Source of the DNA: Hoplostethus atlanticus
Taxonomy: Eukaryota; Chordata; Actinopteri; Trachichthyiformes; Trachichthyidae
Direction of reading: 5' to 3'
NCBI GenBank assembly: GCA_034670405.1
Contig: JAXDDX010000050.1
Span: 1,881,001 to 1,945,000, forward strand
Length of the DNA: 64,000 nt
Shown: one piece after another, positions 12,094 to 25,983 of the stretch
Layout of the letters: each line of letters begins with the position of its first letter
Numbering within the stretch: position 1 is the first letter of the stretch
Translations under genes and position numbers: made by a program
Notes under the pieces: model-generated
The model's database searches: none
Told to the model about the DNA's origin: nothing
What the model saw: only the letters and a program-made list of their open reading frames with translations

Positions 12094-13360
12094 CCGACAA
12101 ACGGTCAACTTCCAGTAAAAGGGTTTTGAGTGATGTGAGACTTCCTCTGACGTGTCCGCAAAGCGTTGTGGGACGCACGCATGCACGCACGCACACACAC
12201 ATGCACATCGCATATAAACACCTCCAACAGACTGTTATTGTAACGGGGCCAGAGATGATAGCTCTTGTCAGCATTTTGTGTCAAATTGCTACCGTGGTGT
12301 TAAAATTCACACAATCGGTATGTGTGTGTAAGTCTAAGCATGCTAACGTATCCAGTTAAGTAAAAAAAAAAAAATGTCTTCACCCGATCGGAGGTATGCA
12401 AGTGTCAGCTTCAGCCCTGTCAATCAATTCATTTCAAGCAGAATACGTAGAGTGCACGTCCTCAGTGTTTACCTGCACAGTCAGCAAGTCTGTCATGTCG
12501 TCGCCTCCTGGCAAAGGAACAAGACAGAAGAGAAAAGGAGAGAAAGTAATGAAAAAAAGAACAATGGCCACTGGAGTTCGTCCCCTGGGGGAAATTATTT
12601 TTGCACAGAGCTCTTTTTTCCACAGCGCTTGACAAAACACAGTCACAGCAGATTCAGCCGGCGTGATCCGTCACAAAAAAGGAAACGCTTATTGACTAAT
12701 TTAATTACATTTCATTTCGTTTCATTTTCGAAAGCTGGACAAAGTTGAGAGTAACCTTTTTCCCCCGTGACGTTTTTTTACGACTTGATCTGTATATTTT
12801 TAAGAGACTCGGATTTGGTCAGTTCAAAGTGGAGATTTGATTAGCTCTGAATATCTCCCATTCAACAGAGCTCCAGGGAGCGCCAGCCAGTCAAACCACA
12901 CTGTAATGGAGTTTTGGTCAAATGCTCAAAGCGACTTCAGATCAGCCTCAGCCCCCGGGGCGAATCCAGAAAAAACTACATTCATATAATTGAATATCCA
13001 GAACAAATAAATGTCGGGGCTTTTGAAAATGCTGATGTATTTGAAGAGTGGATGTCAACCTTTCTGGAGCGCACCGGGCCCTTCCTTCCTGACCCCGAAT
13101 GCTTGACTCATGACCTGTATATAAGCTACTGTGTGTCCCAGAGTGGGTCTTACAGTGAGTCTTTGGTGCGATTCCAAGTGCGGGTTTTCGTGTTAGTAAT
13201 GTGAACCCAAGTGTGAGTCTGTGTGAGTACAAATGTTATTGTGAGTGTGAGCCCGAGGCAAAACCCAACTGAGTGTTTGGGCCATTACTGTGGGATCAGG
13301 TGTGATTTATGAGTTGTAGACTTTGTTTTTAAACATCTCCCGTCACTTGATCTATCTAGA

Positions 13361-13405
<45 letters not shown>

Positions 13406-14483
13406 GCTGCCTGTTTTAGGACATATAATCCCACACATGTCACGGAGGACAGTGAGAACCCATCTTTTCTCATCACACTATCTCTTCATCTTTGTGTGTG
13501 TGTGTGTGCATGGGAGGATTAGGTGGGTGTGTATGTGTGGGCGGGAGTGTGTGTGTCCTCACCACTCATTTCTGTAATAATCATCAGGGTCATCAGTTAA
13601 AGATCAGACCTCACCTCTGTTGAGAAATAGTGAGATAGGAGTTTCGACAACCAGCGAGGGATCTTCCCATATCTCGAAAAAAAAGATTGCAGGATAACAT
13701 GTCTAGGTGATAGTAGAGGAAAGTCCTGTCATTATTTTCCCATCTCATTGACCAAAGTTAGTTTTCTAAGCTTCGTAAAGTAGGCTAAAACATCCATGAT
13801 CTCTCATCTGTACACCTATAGCAGCTACACCACATAAAGACATTCTGCAGGCCCCGTTGTTAAATTGACAGACACCACCTACATCTGATTTGATAAAGCC
13901 GGTGTGGTTGTGATGACTTTCATGTGGTTTGCTACACGATGACCTCAGCATCACTTAAACAACATTTTACGTACTTATTGTAATGGATGCCTCTGACGTT
14001 TGTCGTCTTGGAAAATGCCTGCTACATTATCCAGGCCGACTGGCACACAAAGCTTTAGAGGAATGTCACTGTGTAACACTATTTTATAAATGGCTGCTTA
14101 TTTGAACAGTAAATCCGCTCTAAATCAGAATTCATTGGGTTATTTTTATGACCTCCTGAGTTTATGAAAATGAATGAAATGATAAAATAGCACTCATGTG
14201 GATGGAAAATGTAAACGGAGTCCAAAAATTGTCCTACTCATTTTTCAGTTCAGCGGCTCCAAGGTTTGTTTCATCACATATTAAAGGATTGGTTCTTTAG
14301 TTTCTAGCTTTGGAAGAGAGATGTGCATGTTTGCAAATATTGATTGAACTGTCTAAGATCACAGAAATCTAATTTGTGAATTGTGCATTAAGGGCAATTT
14401 TTTGTTTCATGTGTCTCATGAAATGCATGGGGAAGTACATAATCTGACAACATGAAGAGTGGGGGAAATCTAGATGGGAAATG

Positions 14484-14652
14484 TACCCTTGAGCAAGGCA
14501 TTTAACCCTGCTGTCAGAGGCTAACAGCAGAAGACTGGGGTTGCACTGGGACGTGCAACTGCAACGTGTGCAACTGCAAGAATGTGAACCAGGGCGTTGC
14601 TGCAAAAGAGCATGTGTCCTCAACAAACCTTCCCTGGATAAATAAAGGTAAG
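14484..14652 (+). mobile_element. degenerate SINE-like element
   Basis: It contains the fish SINE body motif CCCTTGAGCAAGGCATTTAAC near its left end and ends in TTCCCTGGATAAATAAAGGTAA, a typical repeated tail of fish retroposons. The same tail type occurs at about 40838-40859. The middle is degraded. Confidence 0.5.
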
Positions 14653-14918
14653 AAAACCCCCCAGTTAACTGTTAATTATTGTGAAAGTACAATGGAGCTT
14701 TTTACTAATTCGTGCTGTAGCTCAGCTACTGTACTGTGTTAATGGAAGAACAGCAGTGCCACTTTGGCAGGAAAGCCACTGTTCCAAACCACTTCATCTA
14801 TCCTCTTCCAACCTGGTTACCATACACCTATGCTAGTTTTGGACAACACTGTCTTTGGAATAAGAAGAGGATAATTCTGAACACCCACACCCCACTCCAT
14901 CTCTTTCTTTCTCTCCTT

Positions 14919-14955
<37 letters not shown>

Positions 14956-16131
14956 ATTACCCCACACATACCAATGTGCACAGATGAAAAATGTCAAGGA
15001 CAGACCACCTGGCTATTCCATGCCTGGTCAGAGGAAAATCTTCCCTTCTCCATCAATGAGGTGCAGTGTGTCGAGCGCACTCTGTCCCACTCACATATCA
15101 TGGCCATTAGACAGGCATGTGTTGGGCTGGCTCCAGGGCACTGCCTGCTCCTCCACTCACTGAAGTCCCATTCAAGGTAATCTACACCAATCCAACCAAT
15201 TTCACAGGTGCAAAACTGTGTAACATGGAGAACTGGAAACATCATTGTGCTGTTCAGATGATCCTTGGGTTAATCCAGCAGCATGGGAAGGTCTATTTGA
15301 CAAGTTGCTTATTAGACCATTAGCTGCTGTGGTGAGTATGACAAAGCAATATATACATACATCAGGGGTTCTTAAACACACACACACTACCCAAAAAAAG
15401 ATATGATTTTGCTTGACAAGAATGTGTGTGTGTGTGTGTGCATGTTTGTGCACATGTGCATGCATGCCAGTGGCAATGCTTCTGTGTATGCATGCATGTG
15501 TGTGTTGTGTATTTATATATATATTTTTTCAGAATAGAACGATCAGACCCAAAGGTCCCACATAGTCAGGGCTCAGCTTACAGTCATGTAAGCTCAGCAG
15601 AGTGTGTGAATGCAGAGGGAGAGCTGCAGGCTGTGTGAGTGTGTGTGTGTGTGTGTGAGTCAGTGGCCAGGTCTGTAAACAGACCTCTCACAGCAAGGTG
15701 AGAAAACAACCTGAGCGGCTGTGGTCCTGTCTTACCCACTGTAGACGCAGACTCTCCCAATGTGTTTGGTCATATATATGCCGATGACCTTCAGTGGACA
15801 TGCAGTGTTGCGTCTATTGTGGCACTGCTGGCGTTTCCCAGACAAAAGGCTTGAGGAGGTATTTTTTCCTCTCCTCATTTTGGATTAGTAGGCTGAACTC
15901 AGTACGCACTGTAATGAATCCAAATCCAACCAGATGGAGAGAGAATGGTTCCAATTTCACCTAATACACAATTCCACAAGGGAGAAGTATTAGGGGCTGT
16001 ATACTTTGGGTCTTTTCTCCCATTCTCTCTTTCTTTTCTGTGACAGCAGAAGTGTCCTCCTCGTGACAGCGGACAGACTCTGAATCACAAGACCATTCGG
16101 AGTGCTGACAGATACTGTCTCTCACATAACT

Positions 16132-16132
<1 letters not shown>

Positions 16133-16178
<46 letters not shown>
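16133..16178. repeat. (CT)23 microsatellite
   Basis: Perfect CT tract followed by CT-rich sequence to about 16224. Confidence 0.92.
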
Positions 16179-16182
<4 letters not shown>

Positions 16183-17598
16183 GTTTTTCTGTCCCTCTGT
16201 ATCTCTCTCTTTCTCTCTCTCTCTGTTGACAGATGCTGACAGCGTTCTCTCTCCCCACCCTGACCCCTGACCCTATCCCAGACTGCCCCTCAGTGATTAT
16301 GATTGGCTGTGACATCTCTGTTCATTTCCTGGGTCACTGTTTTGATTATGGCTGCAGTCTGGTTAAGCTTAGCGCCATTTGACGGCTATTCACAGCGAGG
16401 ACTATGATTGCCCGCAGACCGACTCCTCCCTTCCTGTTCCCAACTGCTATTGTCCTGCAAGCATGGCTTTCTTTCACAGCGCTATTTTATTATTTCCATT
16501 GGATACGATACATTATACATTAGTCACGGTACCTAGCTCTATGAACATTGTCAGGAGATCCACACTGTCTTTTACAGACAGCATCAAAAAGATGCATTAA
16601 TCAATAAAGGCTAACCTTTCCTCAACCTTAAAAGAAACCAGTTTCTTTGAATTTGAAAATGGGTTCAGTGAATTTTTCTTATTTTGCAGTTTCTCTAACA
16701 CTGACGTGTGGCCTGACCCTGACAGCTGTCTGGAATACTTCATTGATGAAGCTCGTATCCATCATCACTGCTGGAAACTAGAACATTCACCATCATAAAT
16801 GCTGTTACTTTCACTGCTGGAATCTTGGCAGAGTGAGATCCCCTGCACTCGTACAGAACCAGTTTCGATAACCTCTTTTTTTTATGTTTTAATATTCTGT
16901 GAGTTCCCAGACAAATTTACTAAAGTCTCTTTGTGTGCCTGTGCTTCCAAATGAGATCAGTCTCAGCGTTGGCTTCAACATTCAACCCATCCCACAGTTC
17001 CTATACATTATCTCCCAGTTGTAGCCCATCAAATACAAACCAGGTTCACTAGCATGAGAACATTGAGGCTGCGCTGCCAAAACAATTTAGAAAGACGATG
17101 TACAAATCTCTCTCCTCTCTATACTCCCCTCCCTCTCTGCTCTCCCTCCCTCTCTCTCTCTCTCTTTGCTCTCTCTCTGTTCCCCTCCCTGCTCTCACAG
17201 CACCCACCAGATTCGTGCTGATGGCTGACAAGTGTGCCAGTTTGTCGTCATCATTATTAGGAGGTGGCAGGGAGCTGGAGGCTGGATAGGTGGTATGGTG
17301 GGTGGCAGCAAGGAGGGCTGATGTTCCTTTGACTCTGAGAATATGAGCTGTAATTTCCTGAGCCTAACACCCAGGTGTGCTCTATAAATAATCAGTGCTC
17401 AGGGGATGGCTGGATGCTGAAAGGTACCACAGCCGAAAAAGGGGGGAAAGTCTCTGATTGGATGTGGCCTCGCGTAGCTGAAAGGCTAGAGCATGGCATC
17501 AGCCCTGCCAGAGTTAGGCATCCTCATACTGGAGCCATCCTTGCCAAAAAAATACTGAGCTTTCAATAAAACATATGTCACAAATGGCGGCACATTGC

Positions 17599-17656
17599 AT
17601 TCTATTCTATTCTATTCTATTCTATTCTATTCTATTCTGTTCTATTCTGTTCTATT
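17599..17656. repeat. pentanucleotide (TTCTA)n
   Basis: Eight or so perfect units, then two TTCTG variants. Confidence 0.9.
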
Positions 17657-17753
17657 GTCTTTGAGGAGGATCCAGGAATCAGAAGGAGTCAAGGAGTGGC
17701 AGGAGACAGGACATGGTGTAATGGAAGGTAGTGAGACACAGGCCTCTCATCAG

Positions 17754-17804
<51 letters not shown>

Positions 17805-18017
17805 TGTAATTAGCAGCCTAGCTGAGTTTAGCCCTCCCCTGGCAGGCGTGGGCCAGAGCTTAGCACAGGGCAGGAAGACTGTCTTACAGTGTGGAAAACA
17901 CAAAGCACTTCAAAGGAACGGAGGACTGGCAAAGCCCGAGAGATGGCTGGGGAGATAGAGAGGGAAAGGGAGAGAATTAAGAGAAACAGGGGATGAGGAA
18001 TATCTCCAAATTGCACT

Positions 18018-18019
<2 letters not shown>

Positions 18020-18069
<50 letters not shown>

Positions 18070-18167
18070 CTTTCTTTCTTTCTTCTTCTTTCTTTCCTTC
18101 CTTCCTTCCTTCCTTCCTTCCTTCTTTCTTTCTTTCTTTCTTGATTTCTTACTTTCTTGTTTTCTTG

Positions 18168-18199
<32 letters not shown>

Positions 18200-18206
18200 T
18201 TGCTTT
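18020..18206. repeat. (GA)n tract joined to (TTTC/TTCC)n pyrimidine tract
   Basis: A GA tract (18020-18063) is followed, after AAATT, by about 135 bases of TTTC/TTCC-type pyrimidine sequence with few interruptions. Confidence 0.9.
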
Positions 18207-18383
18207 CTCTATCTCCCACCCCTCATCATGATGAGAGGGTGATCCCTTATATTCTATGATAGTGGGCATTTATAACATGAATACATGATACTACAGTATA
18301 TGCTGGGGACAAGTACCATTATAGACAGCTAGCTATGGAGAGAAGCAAGAAGCAGACACACAGATTGAAGCACACAATCACAA

Positions 18384-18508
<125 letters not shown>

Positions 18509-18635
18509 GTCTCTCTGATCCTAACACATCAGCTCCTCTGATTAGGCTTGAATGAAGTAGCCAGCGGTTCCGAGAAGAAACGGGCAGGGCTCCTTTCTGT
18601 GTGGCTGTTTCCAAGTCTCTGTGATAATAGAACCC

Positions 18636-18683
<48 letters not shown>

Positions 18684-19867
18684 ATATTCCCACACATTTG
18701 TTGGCGCATGCATGTTTGCGTGTTTGTGTGCTTACGTGTGTGTTTTGGGTGTGTGTGTGTGTCTGTGTACTTGTGTGTCTGCTTTTTCATCCATTCATTT
18801 GTGCTTGCGTTCTTGTGCGTACGTGTAATGAGGCCTGACATTCAACTTCCAACACTGCAGGGACACAAAAAGACCAGTTTTCCCCCAGTACTTCATTATC
18901 GAAGGGATCTTTTTAAAGCTTCCAAGCTGGAGTTACACGTTGCTGTTACTTTATCTGTCCTGTTCTGTTCATACGTTTGTTTTTCCCTGTCCTATTGGAT
19001 GAGATGTGGCCATGTCGACCTCTACCTACCTCTTTCTCTCTCTCTGTTAGAAAGATGGATTAGATACCCACTTCCTTAGGGCAGGGTAGCTCTCCACGCA
19101 GGTGTACAATAGTACAAAAGTCTTTATGTACAATAGTACAAAGTCTTGAATAGCCTTGAACATTTCCATCCCAGGTTCTGTCAGGATATGTTTAATAACA
19201 TAGATGTGCTGACATGTCAAACAGAGTATTTTGTATCATTGGCTCAAGCTCCGGCCTTTCCCTCAGAAGTGAGGTACTGTTTCCTCTTAATCATTTAAAA
19301 TGTATGTTTGCATTTTTGCCCAATTGATAGAATAATATAATCCCTTCTGTTCTTTCCGCCTTTAGTCTCGAGTTCGGCTCTTTTTTGTTGTTGATTTCCC
19401 AAACGCTAATGCATGGAAAAAGAATTACAGATATTGTGTATCATATAATCAATCGCTGATTAAGTTCATCTTTATCTGCACTTTTTTATCACAAACACCC
19501 AAACCACACAGACGGAGGACTTTCCAGTACTAGAGTGTAGCTCAGTATAAACATGGATTTTTGCGTCCTCCTTTTTATCCTTTGTCCATTTTTATTCTGC
19601 TTTTATCTCCAGATGGCCACTAGAGGGGGCAGTGGACATAGTTGATCTTTGGCCTCTGACTGACCTGTCCTGGAGCACACTGACACTAAAGCTGCACCCT
19701 CAAGGCTTGTTTCTCACCATGTGAAATTATCTACATTGATCTTTATAATGCCATTATATGAGGAAGTTCCCTTTTCCCTCCTTAATTGTGAAAGGAATTT
19801 GTTTGAACTTTATCTACAGTGTTTGATCTTGTTTGGTGCCCTATGGAATAAGGCGTGGTGTGTGTGC

Positions 19868-19914
<47 letters not shown>

Positions 19915-21215
19915 GGCTAGAAAACATCTTATAGGTAGAGCATAGTCATGCCTGCTCCTCTAGGATGAATGGGAAGTGTGAGCAGTCTGGGAGACGGTGA
20001 TGCTGTTGATGGAGAGTTGGATGCCAGGCCATGGCCTTGGCCCTCAGGACACCGCCATCTGCTCTGCCACCTGAGGGCAGGAAACTGGCTGGCTTCATCT
20101 CACCCTCTACTATAGCACTCCACTGGCCTGCTCAACCACAGTAAAAATAACCTTTCCCGCACCCTGGAATTATGCTCTCACCCTCAGCTACAACAAGGCA
20201 CAGTAGGCTTAAGAACTGAACTTTCTTTTATGATTATAGTCCTTTTCATATGGCGAGAGTGGTGTTATTGTCTGACACAACGTATTGGAAGTGCATTAGT
20301 GAGAGCTGAGGTTTTATTCAAAAGTCTTTCTCTGGAAATAGATGTCTTGCAATTATGAGGCTGTTTTTGTAAAGGTTAAAGAACATCATATTCTGATATT
20401 GTGACAGTAATGCAAAAAAATGTCTTCTGGTCTAGCAGATTTAAGCCTGGTATGTGTCACTGCGTGAATGCCACAGCTACCCACCAGCAGATCAGCACGG
20501 ACCTGCTCTCATTCCTCCTTCTCAGAACTGGATGATTCCTCCTTTGGTTTCCATGTAAATAAACAGCAGCCAGATAACTGGCAGGCTGCTTTGCTGGATG
20601 TTTGATGGAATAAGTGTATTTTAATCTGTGTAGAGAATTGGCTGTGAGAGACAGATCCAGAGCCAAGCTGCACATCAGGACTCTGAGTGGGGATCTTTTC
20701 ATTTTTTTGTACTCTCTTTTTCTTTTCTTTTCGATGACAGGGTCATTTTTCTTCTCTCAGTAGGATGGCTGCTGGTGGTGGTATCAGTACACTCTACTAC
20801 ATTACAGAGCACTTTATCATGGGGCTAGATCCAACAGCTTTCACACTCCTTGCTGTCAGTATCACTGACAGGGTGGTACTGAGCTAAGTTTTGCAGAAAA
20901 CTCATAAATTCTGAATGTTTCAAATGTCAACCTTGTATGCCTCATGTCTTACTTTTACACTTTATTTATAGAATATGTGATAAAGCTGCTAGTTAATCAT
21001 TGCTTACACACTGCTCCTCTGTACACTGCCAGTATTATAAGGACAGAGCACTAAACCAGGACATGAGCTCTACAGAAAACCTCTTAAAAGCTATGACTAT
21101 CATCTGAGAAGGTGTATGCATCGGTGTCCTCTGGTCACCCAGCAGACAGGGGCTTCACCTTGCTATAGCACTCTTCAAATCACCCGTTATGTAAGTAGAA
21201 CTGAGTGATCTCCCC

Positions 21216-21252
<37 letters not shown>

Positions 21253-22783
21253 CTAAATCTCCCCGATGGAATTGAAGGCTGATGCTGTATCATCTGCCTT
21301 CTGGCTGGACCTTTTCTCTTCATTACTGGAGATAAGGCCTCTTTTGCCTCCTGTCATGTTTTCACCGTACTTTGAGTGGACAGGCATGCAACAGTGTGCG
21401 CCTGTGAGTGTTCATAATTCGCTCACTGCCTCTCATCACGATCAATACTGTTTTGAGCGATCTGGCTTCGCACCAGCAGGCAGGAAATCATAAACTTCAT
21501 GTTCTCCATTAAAACAGTTTTTATTCCCGTTTCTATTCATATCTTCTTTGGATCTATGAAGTCACTGTGCAAGTTACAATGGAAAACACCTTGTATTTAT
21601 AACAGTGCAATGAACTTGATTTCTTGGTTATGTTTCACAAATCTTTCTCCAAATAGACTTTTACTGATTTTTTTATGAAACTATTTTTAATCTTAGTTCT
21701 TGTGATCCAAAACAAACCAACAGAGACACACAAACAGATCCTAGCTGAGTAATCTCAATAGTCTACTCTCTCTCTGCTTTGCAAATAAGAAGCAGATTGA
21801 GTCGACATCACCAGAGCAGAAAGCAGGAAGCAACTTTAGCTAAAGGCTCAATCAGCTTCTCATAAGACACAACCCAATAAATATCCCCTAACCAAAGCAT
21901 AAAATCACATCTTTGCATTATTGCCATTAATCTGGCGTTGCGTGCCCAGACGGCTGCCATTTACCAATCACACAGTGGCTTTCATGTGTTGGCTCTGGGG
22001 GACCTTGGTGGTTTGATCCATGCATTTGATCAGACAGCATTACACAAGCGATGACAGTGCAAATAAAAACCATTCGACTCAAAGTCAAACAATCTCTAAA
22101 AGAGTATGACGTTCAGTTTTTTAACATATTACCCAGACAATAAGACAGAACTGTATTAGAAAGTCTGAGAGTTTATAACTGGAGTGGCTGGAAAATTAAC
22201 TCATTGATTATTCATCAACATATTTCCACTGAAAGGGAAAAACTATTTTTAGAAGAAGAAAAGAATCCCCTCATGCCTAAGTAATACGTTTTATTTTTGG
22301 GACATTTTTTTACTAGACACAGTAGCAAGCGCTAAGGTGAGTGAAACCATGGCAACAAACCATACATACGTATGTAGCTGTAATACATAGTGTGCCGTGG
22401 GTTCCACTAGCTCAGTGGGAAGCTATGTGAGTCTCAGTGTCTCAGTACACCGACAGACTGTGATGTTTTCTTAGCTATAAAAGCCTTTCCACATGTCTCC
22501 AGGCTCTTATAGGTGTCCATCTCAAACCCGTCAGGAGCTGGGAGACCGGGCGACCCTTTTTACAGAACTGAGAAGGAGTGAAAACAATGATCTTATAGCC
22601 TCTAAAGCTATGGCTAAGGCCAACTAAAGTGAGAAACCAACCCCCGAGGAGCTGAGATTTTACCGTACTGTAAGCCTGTTTACAAGTCTAGCTTTATGCT
22701 TTGACAAAGCTCCAGATTAAAGTTGGAAAAACAGATACAGACTGAGAACCAGCCAAGACTGGTGCTATGCCTGTCTCAGTCTG

Positions 22784-22788
<5 letters not shown>

Positions 22789-22843
<55 letters not shown>
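22789..22843. repeat. (TC)27 microsatellite
   Basis: Perfect TC tract in the intergenic region. Confidence 0.92.
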
Positions 22844-22844
<1 letters not shown>

Positions 22845-24314
22845 AACAGTAGAATGTTTCTTTATATGGCAGTGCAGCAGTGTGCACATGAATGATCTGG
22901 GCAGGGATCTGTTGGCTCATCTCATTTCTCTCATCCCGTTCCCTCTGGCAGTGGGAATAGGACCACAGTTGTCAACATGGCGTACAGTAAAATAGATTGT
23001 TATTCAGTAGGACAGTGAAATGTCTGTGAGCCATCATTTTAATGGGATTGCAAGTATAGAATAGGTGACATTTATGGTGGGAACAAGATGAAGAGTGTGT
23101 GTCACAATTCTTATCAAAATATGGAGTCATAACCACTGCTTGTCATTTGTCTTTTATAAAGACAGTCTCATTATTACAGCAACAATGCCAAGCTTATACA
23201 TTGTGAATTCACAGTGCATTTAAAGTGTAATCATTTACAACTGGAGTCAATTTATCTGAAGGCAGTGTTTTATTGTTACTCCAAGAGCTATGTTGTTGAT
23301 GCTAACAAATTTGTGAAATGTGGATCCCCGCTGGAACCTCAAACTCGTTCAAACTGGCTGGGGAATTTCACTTGTGTTTGTTATTATCTTCCTCACCGCT
23401 AAATTAACACTATTGTCACTCACAGGGGATTATGTGCACACAAATCACATCCTCTCTGTCTTTCTGAATTTCTGTTTTCTCTCTTTTTTCCCCTCCCACT
23501 TTCTACTTTCTCTCTGTGTCTCTCTCGCCCTCTCTGATGGCTCAAAGCACCTAAATCCTGCTGATGTCTCTCCCTTGAGCTGAAATTTATTAGAGGAAGA
23601 TCTATTTTGCCTTAGGCGCATTACTCGTTCCAGCCTTCGTTTTCAATTCCAATGTAATATTTTTAGCCTCCCTTGGACGGAATGCATATTTTCTATACAG
23701 CTGGATTCATATACGGTTGGTGATTCTGCCTTTCATGCCTGGGGCGGCCTGTTCTCTTTTCAGCTGTTAATCGAAAATGATCATGAAATCATATGTGGAG
23801 TATTCCACTGAGGAAGTTTTCCATCACCTCTGATTGTGTTTTGGCCCAAGCCATAATAGGGAACATACAGAATACCGAACTCTGAGTTGTATCTGTCTTC
23901 AGCCAGCTCCTCCCTGTGTTATTCCTCAGTAAGAACATACAAGCACACAAACGCTCACTGTTTGACTTTTATGTAGCTCTTAAAGATGGGCCTTTCTTCT
24001 CTCTGTGGGTGTCCCCTTTCTCCTCCTATCCTATCATTAGCCTCTTTATCGTTGACCATTGAGCCATTTATTCATCCTTTTCATCAGCTCCTCTCTCCAA
24101 CTATTCTTTGCAGCTGGGAATGTGGTTCCTGAGTCAACGTGAACAGATTATTTTTTACTGCTTTGACTGTCCTCCCCTCAGTTGATTTCAGAGCTGAGTG
24201 ATTTGGTTCCTATAGTGATGTGTGAACCAAGATGATGAAGCTGATGTGACTGTGTCTTGCATGTACGGATACCCAATATCCAAGCTGGCGTGCAACATCT
24301 AGGCTAGCCAGTAT

Positions 24315-24452
24315 TGATATCAGACACTAGAACATCCACTTCACTGGCTTTCAAATTAAAAGTCTGGACTCGATTTGATTGCCAGCAAGAGGGACAGGTC
24401 AACATTCCTGAAGGGCCGAATCAGGGTCTTATCCAACGGTTGAAAAGCCACA
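24315..24452. repeat. dispersed repeat copy 1 (paired with about 26230-26368)
   Basis: It shares a long imperfect match with the second copy about 1.9 kb to the right. The core GATTTGATTGCCAGCAAGAG / GGGACAGGTCAACATTCCTG / AGGGCCGAATCAGG is nearly identical in the two copies. Both are in direct orientation. Family unknown to me. Confidence 0.55.
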
Positions 24453-24460
24453 CAGGCAGT

Positions 24461-25210
24461 CAAGTCAAGTCAAGTCAAGTCAAGTATAGCCCTTAATCAC
24501 AGTTTCACAATGCCCACATAATGAAAACAATAAATGATGGCCATTAATGGGCATTACTCACTAAAGTGTTACAGTAACATCATTACTTTCTGCAGTAACG
24601 AGTACTGTAACAAATTACTATTTCAATATTACAGTTACCAATCAGATAAATAAATTGTTCCAATCTTACTTTTGTTTTCACCCGTTCCACATTTCAGTTT
24701 AATAAACCAATCTCCATCCTGGATTTATTTATGTCGTATGCGCCACACTCTTGGATTAAAGATGGATACATATACATAATATAATATCATGGATATAAAA
24801 ATAGCATGGTCAATTGTAAACTATGGCAGGTACTAAAAGCTAAGCAGGAAGTATTTGGTTCAGTCACGAAGGCGAACAGGTGAGATATTTTGAAGGTAAG
24901 AAACAATCTGCTTTTATATTTGGGGCAGTAACGGCAAATGAATAATAAGTAAAGTAATATTATTACTTTTGAAATAAGTAATGAGTAAACAGGAATATAT
25001 TACATTTTTTGAGTAACAAGCCCAACATTGATGACGGCACACCACCCCCCCCCAACCTTCACTGAAGACAAGGAAAAACTCCTACAAACAAAAAGAAAAT
25101 GGAAGAAACCTTGGGAGGGGCTCCTCAGAGAGGGATCCCCCCACCAGGACGGTCAGGCTACAATATGTGCCAAGGATGGGCAAGCAAACTGGAACATAAA
25201 CAAAGTATAG
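24461..25210. mobile_element. fish interspersed repeat split by an hAT insertion
   Basis: The left piece begins with (GTCAA)n at about 24461-24485 and continues with TATAGCCCTTAATCACA. The right piece (25039-25210) has AAGGAAAAACTCC, GGAAGAAACCTTGGGAGGGG and AGAGGGATCCCC. From memory these motifs belong to one abundant teleost repeat, normally contiguous, with a (TCAAG)n head and a GGAAGAAACCTT body. Here an element with its own target duplication (24542-25030) separates the two halves. Confidence 0.5.
24542..25030. mobile_element. non-autonomous hAT-like DNA transposon, nested insertion
   Basis: A 489-bp element with no ORF. It is flanked by 8-bp duplications ATGATGGC (24534-24541) and ATGACGGC (25031-25038), one mismatch apart. 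The ends are imperfect inverted repeats: CATTAATGGGC...TTACTCA on the left, and CAATGTTGGGC...TTACTCA on the right read in reverse complement. The interior is rich in GTAAC/GTTAC motifs, as in fish hAT-type miniature elements. An 8-bp duplication is the hAT hallmark. Confidence 0.6.
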
Positions 25211-25264
25211 AGAATAAACACAATAAGGACACTGGCTGGCCCAATAACCAACATTTCTGTTTTG

Positions 25265-25579
25265 TTGGCATTGAGAAGCAGGAAATTTAGGGAGATTCAG
25301 TGTTTTGGATAGGTACGCCTCTAAATTTAGGAATTGGGAGTGGTCGTTCGGTTTAATGGGTACATAAAGTTGAGTATCGTCGGTGTAGCAATGAAAATTA
25401 ACACCAAATTTGTGGATCATTTCACAGAGCGGTAGTGTATAGACAGAGAATAGCAGCACGGCCTAAGACAGAGCCTAGTGGGACACCAAAGTATACAATG
25501 CAAAACTCTGAGGTCATATTGTTGTGGAAGACGCAGTCTGATCTATCAAGTAGATAGGACCTAAACCATGAAAGCGCCG
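25265..25579 (-). pseudogene. LINE reverse transcriptase fragment (L2/Rex-like), degraded
   Basis: The minus strand encodes, across at least one frameshift, a stretch typical of fish non-LTR retrotransposon reverse transcriptases: SWFRSYLLDRSD, then FGVPLGSVLG, then (other frame) LLFSVYTLPL and NFHCYTDDTQLYVPIKP. The catalytic box is YTDD where the family normally has YADD. The frameshift falls just after GSVLG. This is a dead fragment of the palm region with no complete ORF. Confidence 0.75.
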
Positions 25580-25949
25580 ATCCTCAGACATCATTGTAGA
25601 CAGCATCACACGTACAAAGACAAACACAGGCAAGCATGATGACAAACATATACACTCTTACCCACACAACACACTAAACACATTCACACACACACACACA
25701 CGCACACACACTCTAAATGATGGATGTGGCAGGCAGTTCCAAATGCAGACTCACTCAAGACAACTTGTGGAGTTTTGTTCAGCTTGACCTTGATATTCAG
25801 AAACGTGGAGACAGTCGAGGTGATGTTTATTTGCTTTTAGAGATTCCAAGTTAATATATTTTTTTGGGGTTTGAGAGTTCTCATTTCCTGTCATGTTGGA
25901 GGGGAACAAGATCTCTTCTAATGCACTCCTCTGATGGTGTGTATGTGTG

Positions 25950-25983
<34 letters not shown>

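Larger units (their letters stand above)
7231..14470. other. intergenic region between sfrp5 and golga7b, left part
   Basis: No convincing coding exon on either strand. It carries many microsatellites: (GA)n at 7300-7343, TG near 9661-9718, AC at 10257-10325 and 10640-10685, G25 at 11440-11464, C18 at 11882-11899, TG at 12061-12091 and 13362-13403. There is a short AT-rich patch at 10496-10556 and a possible conserved noncoding block at 9185-9330. Confidence 0.6.
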
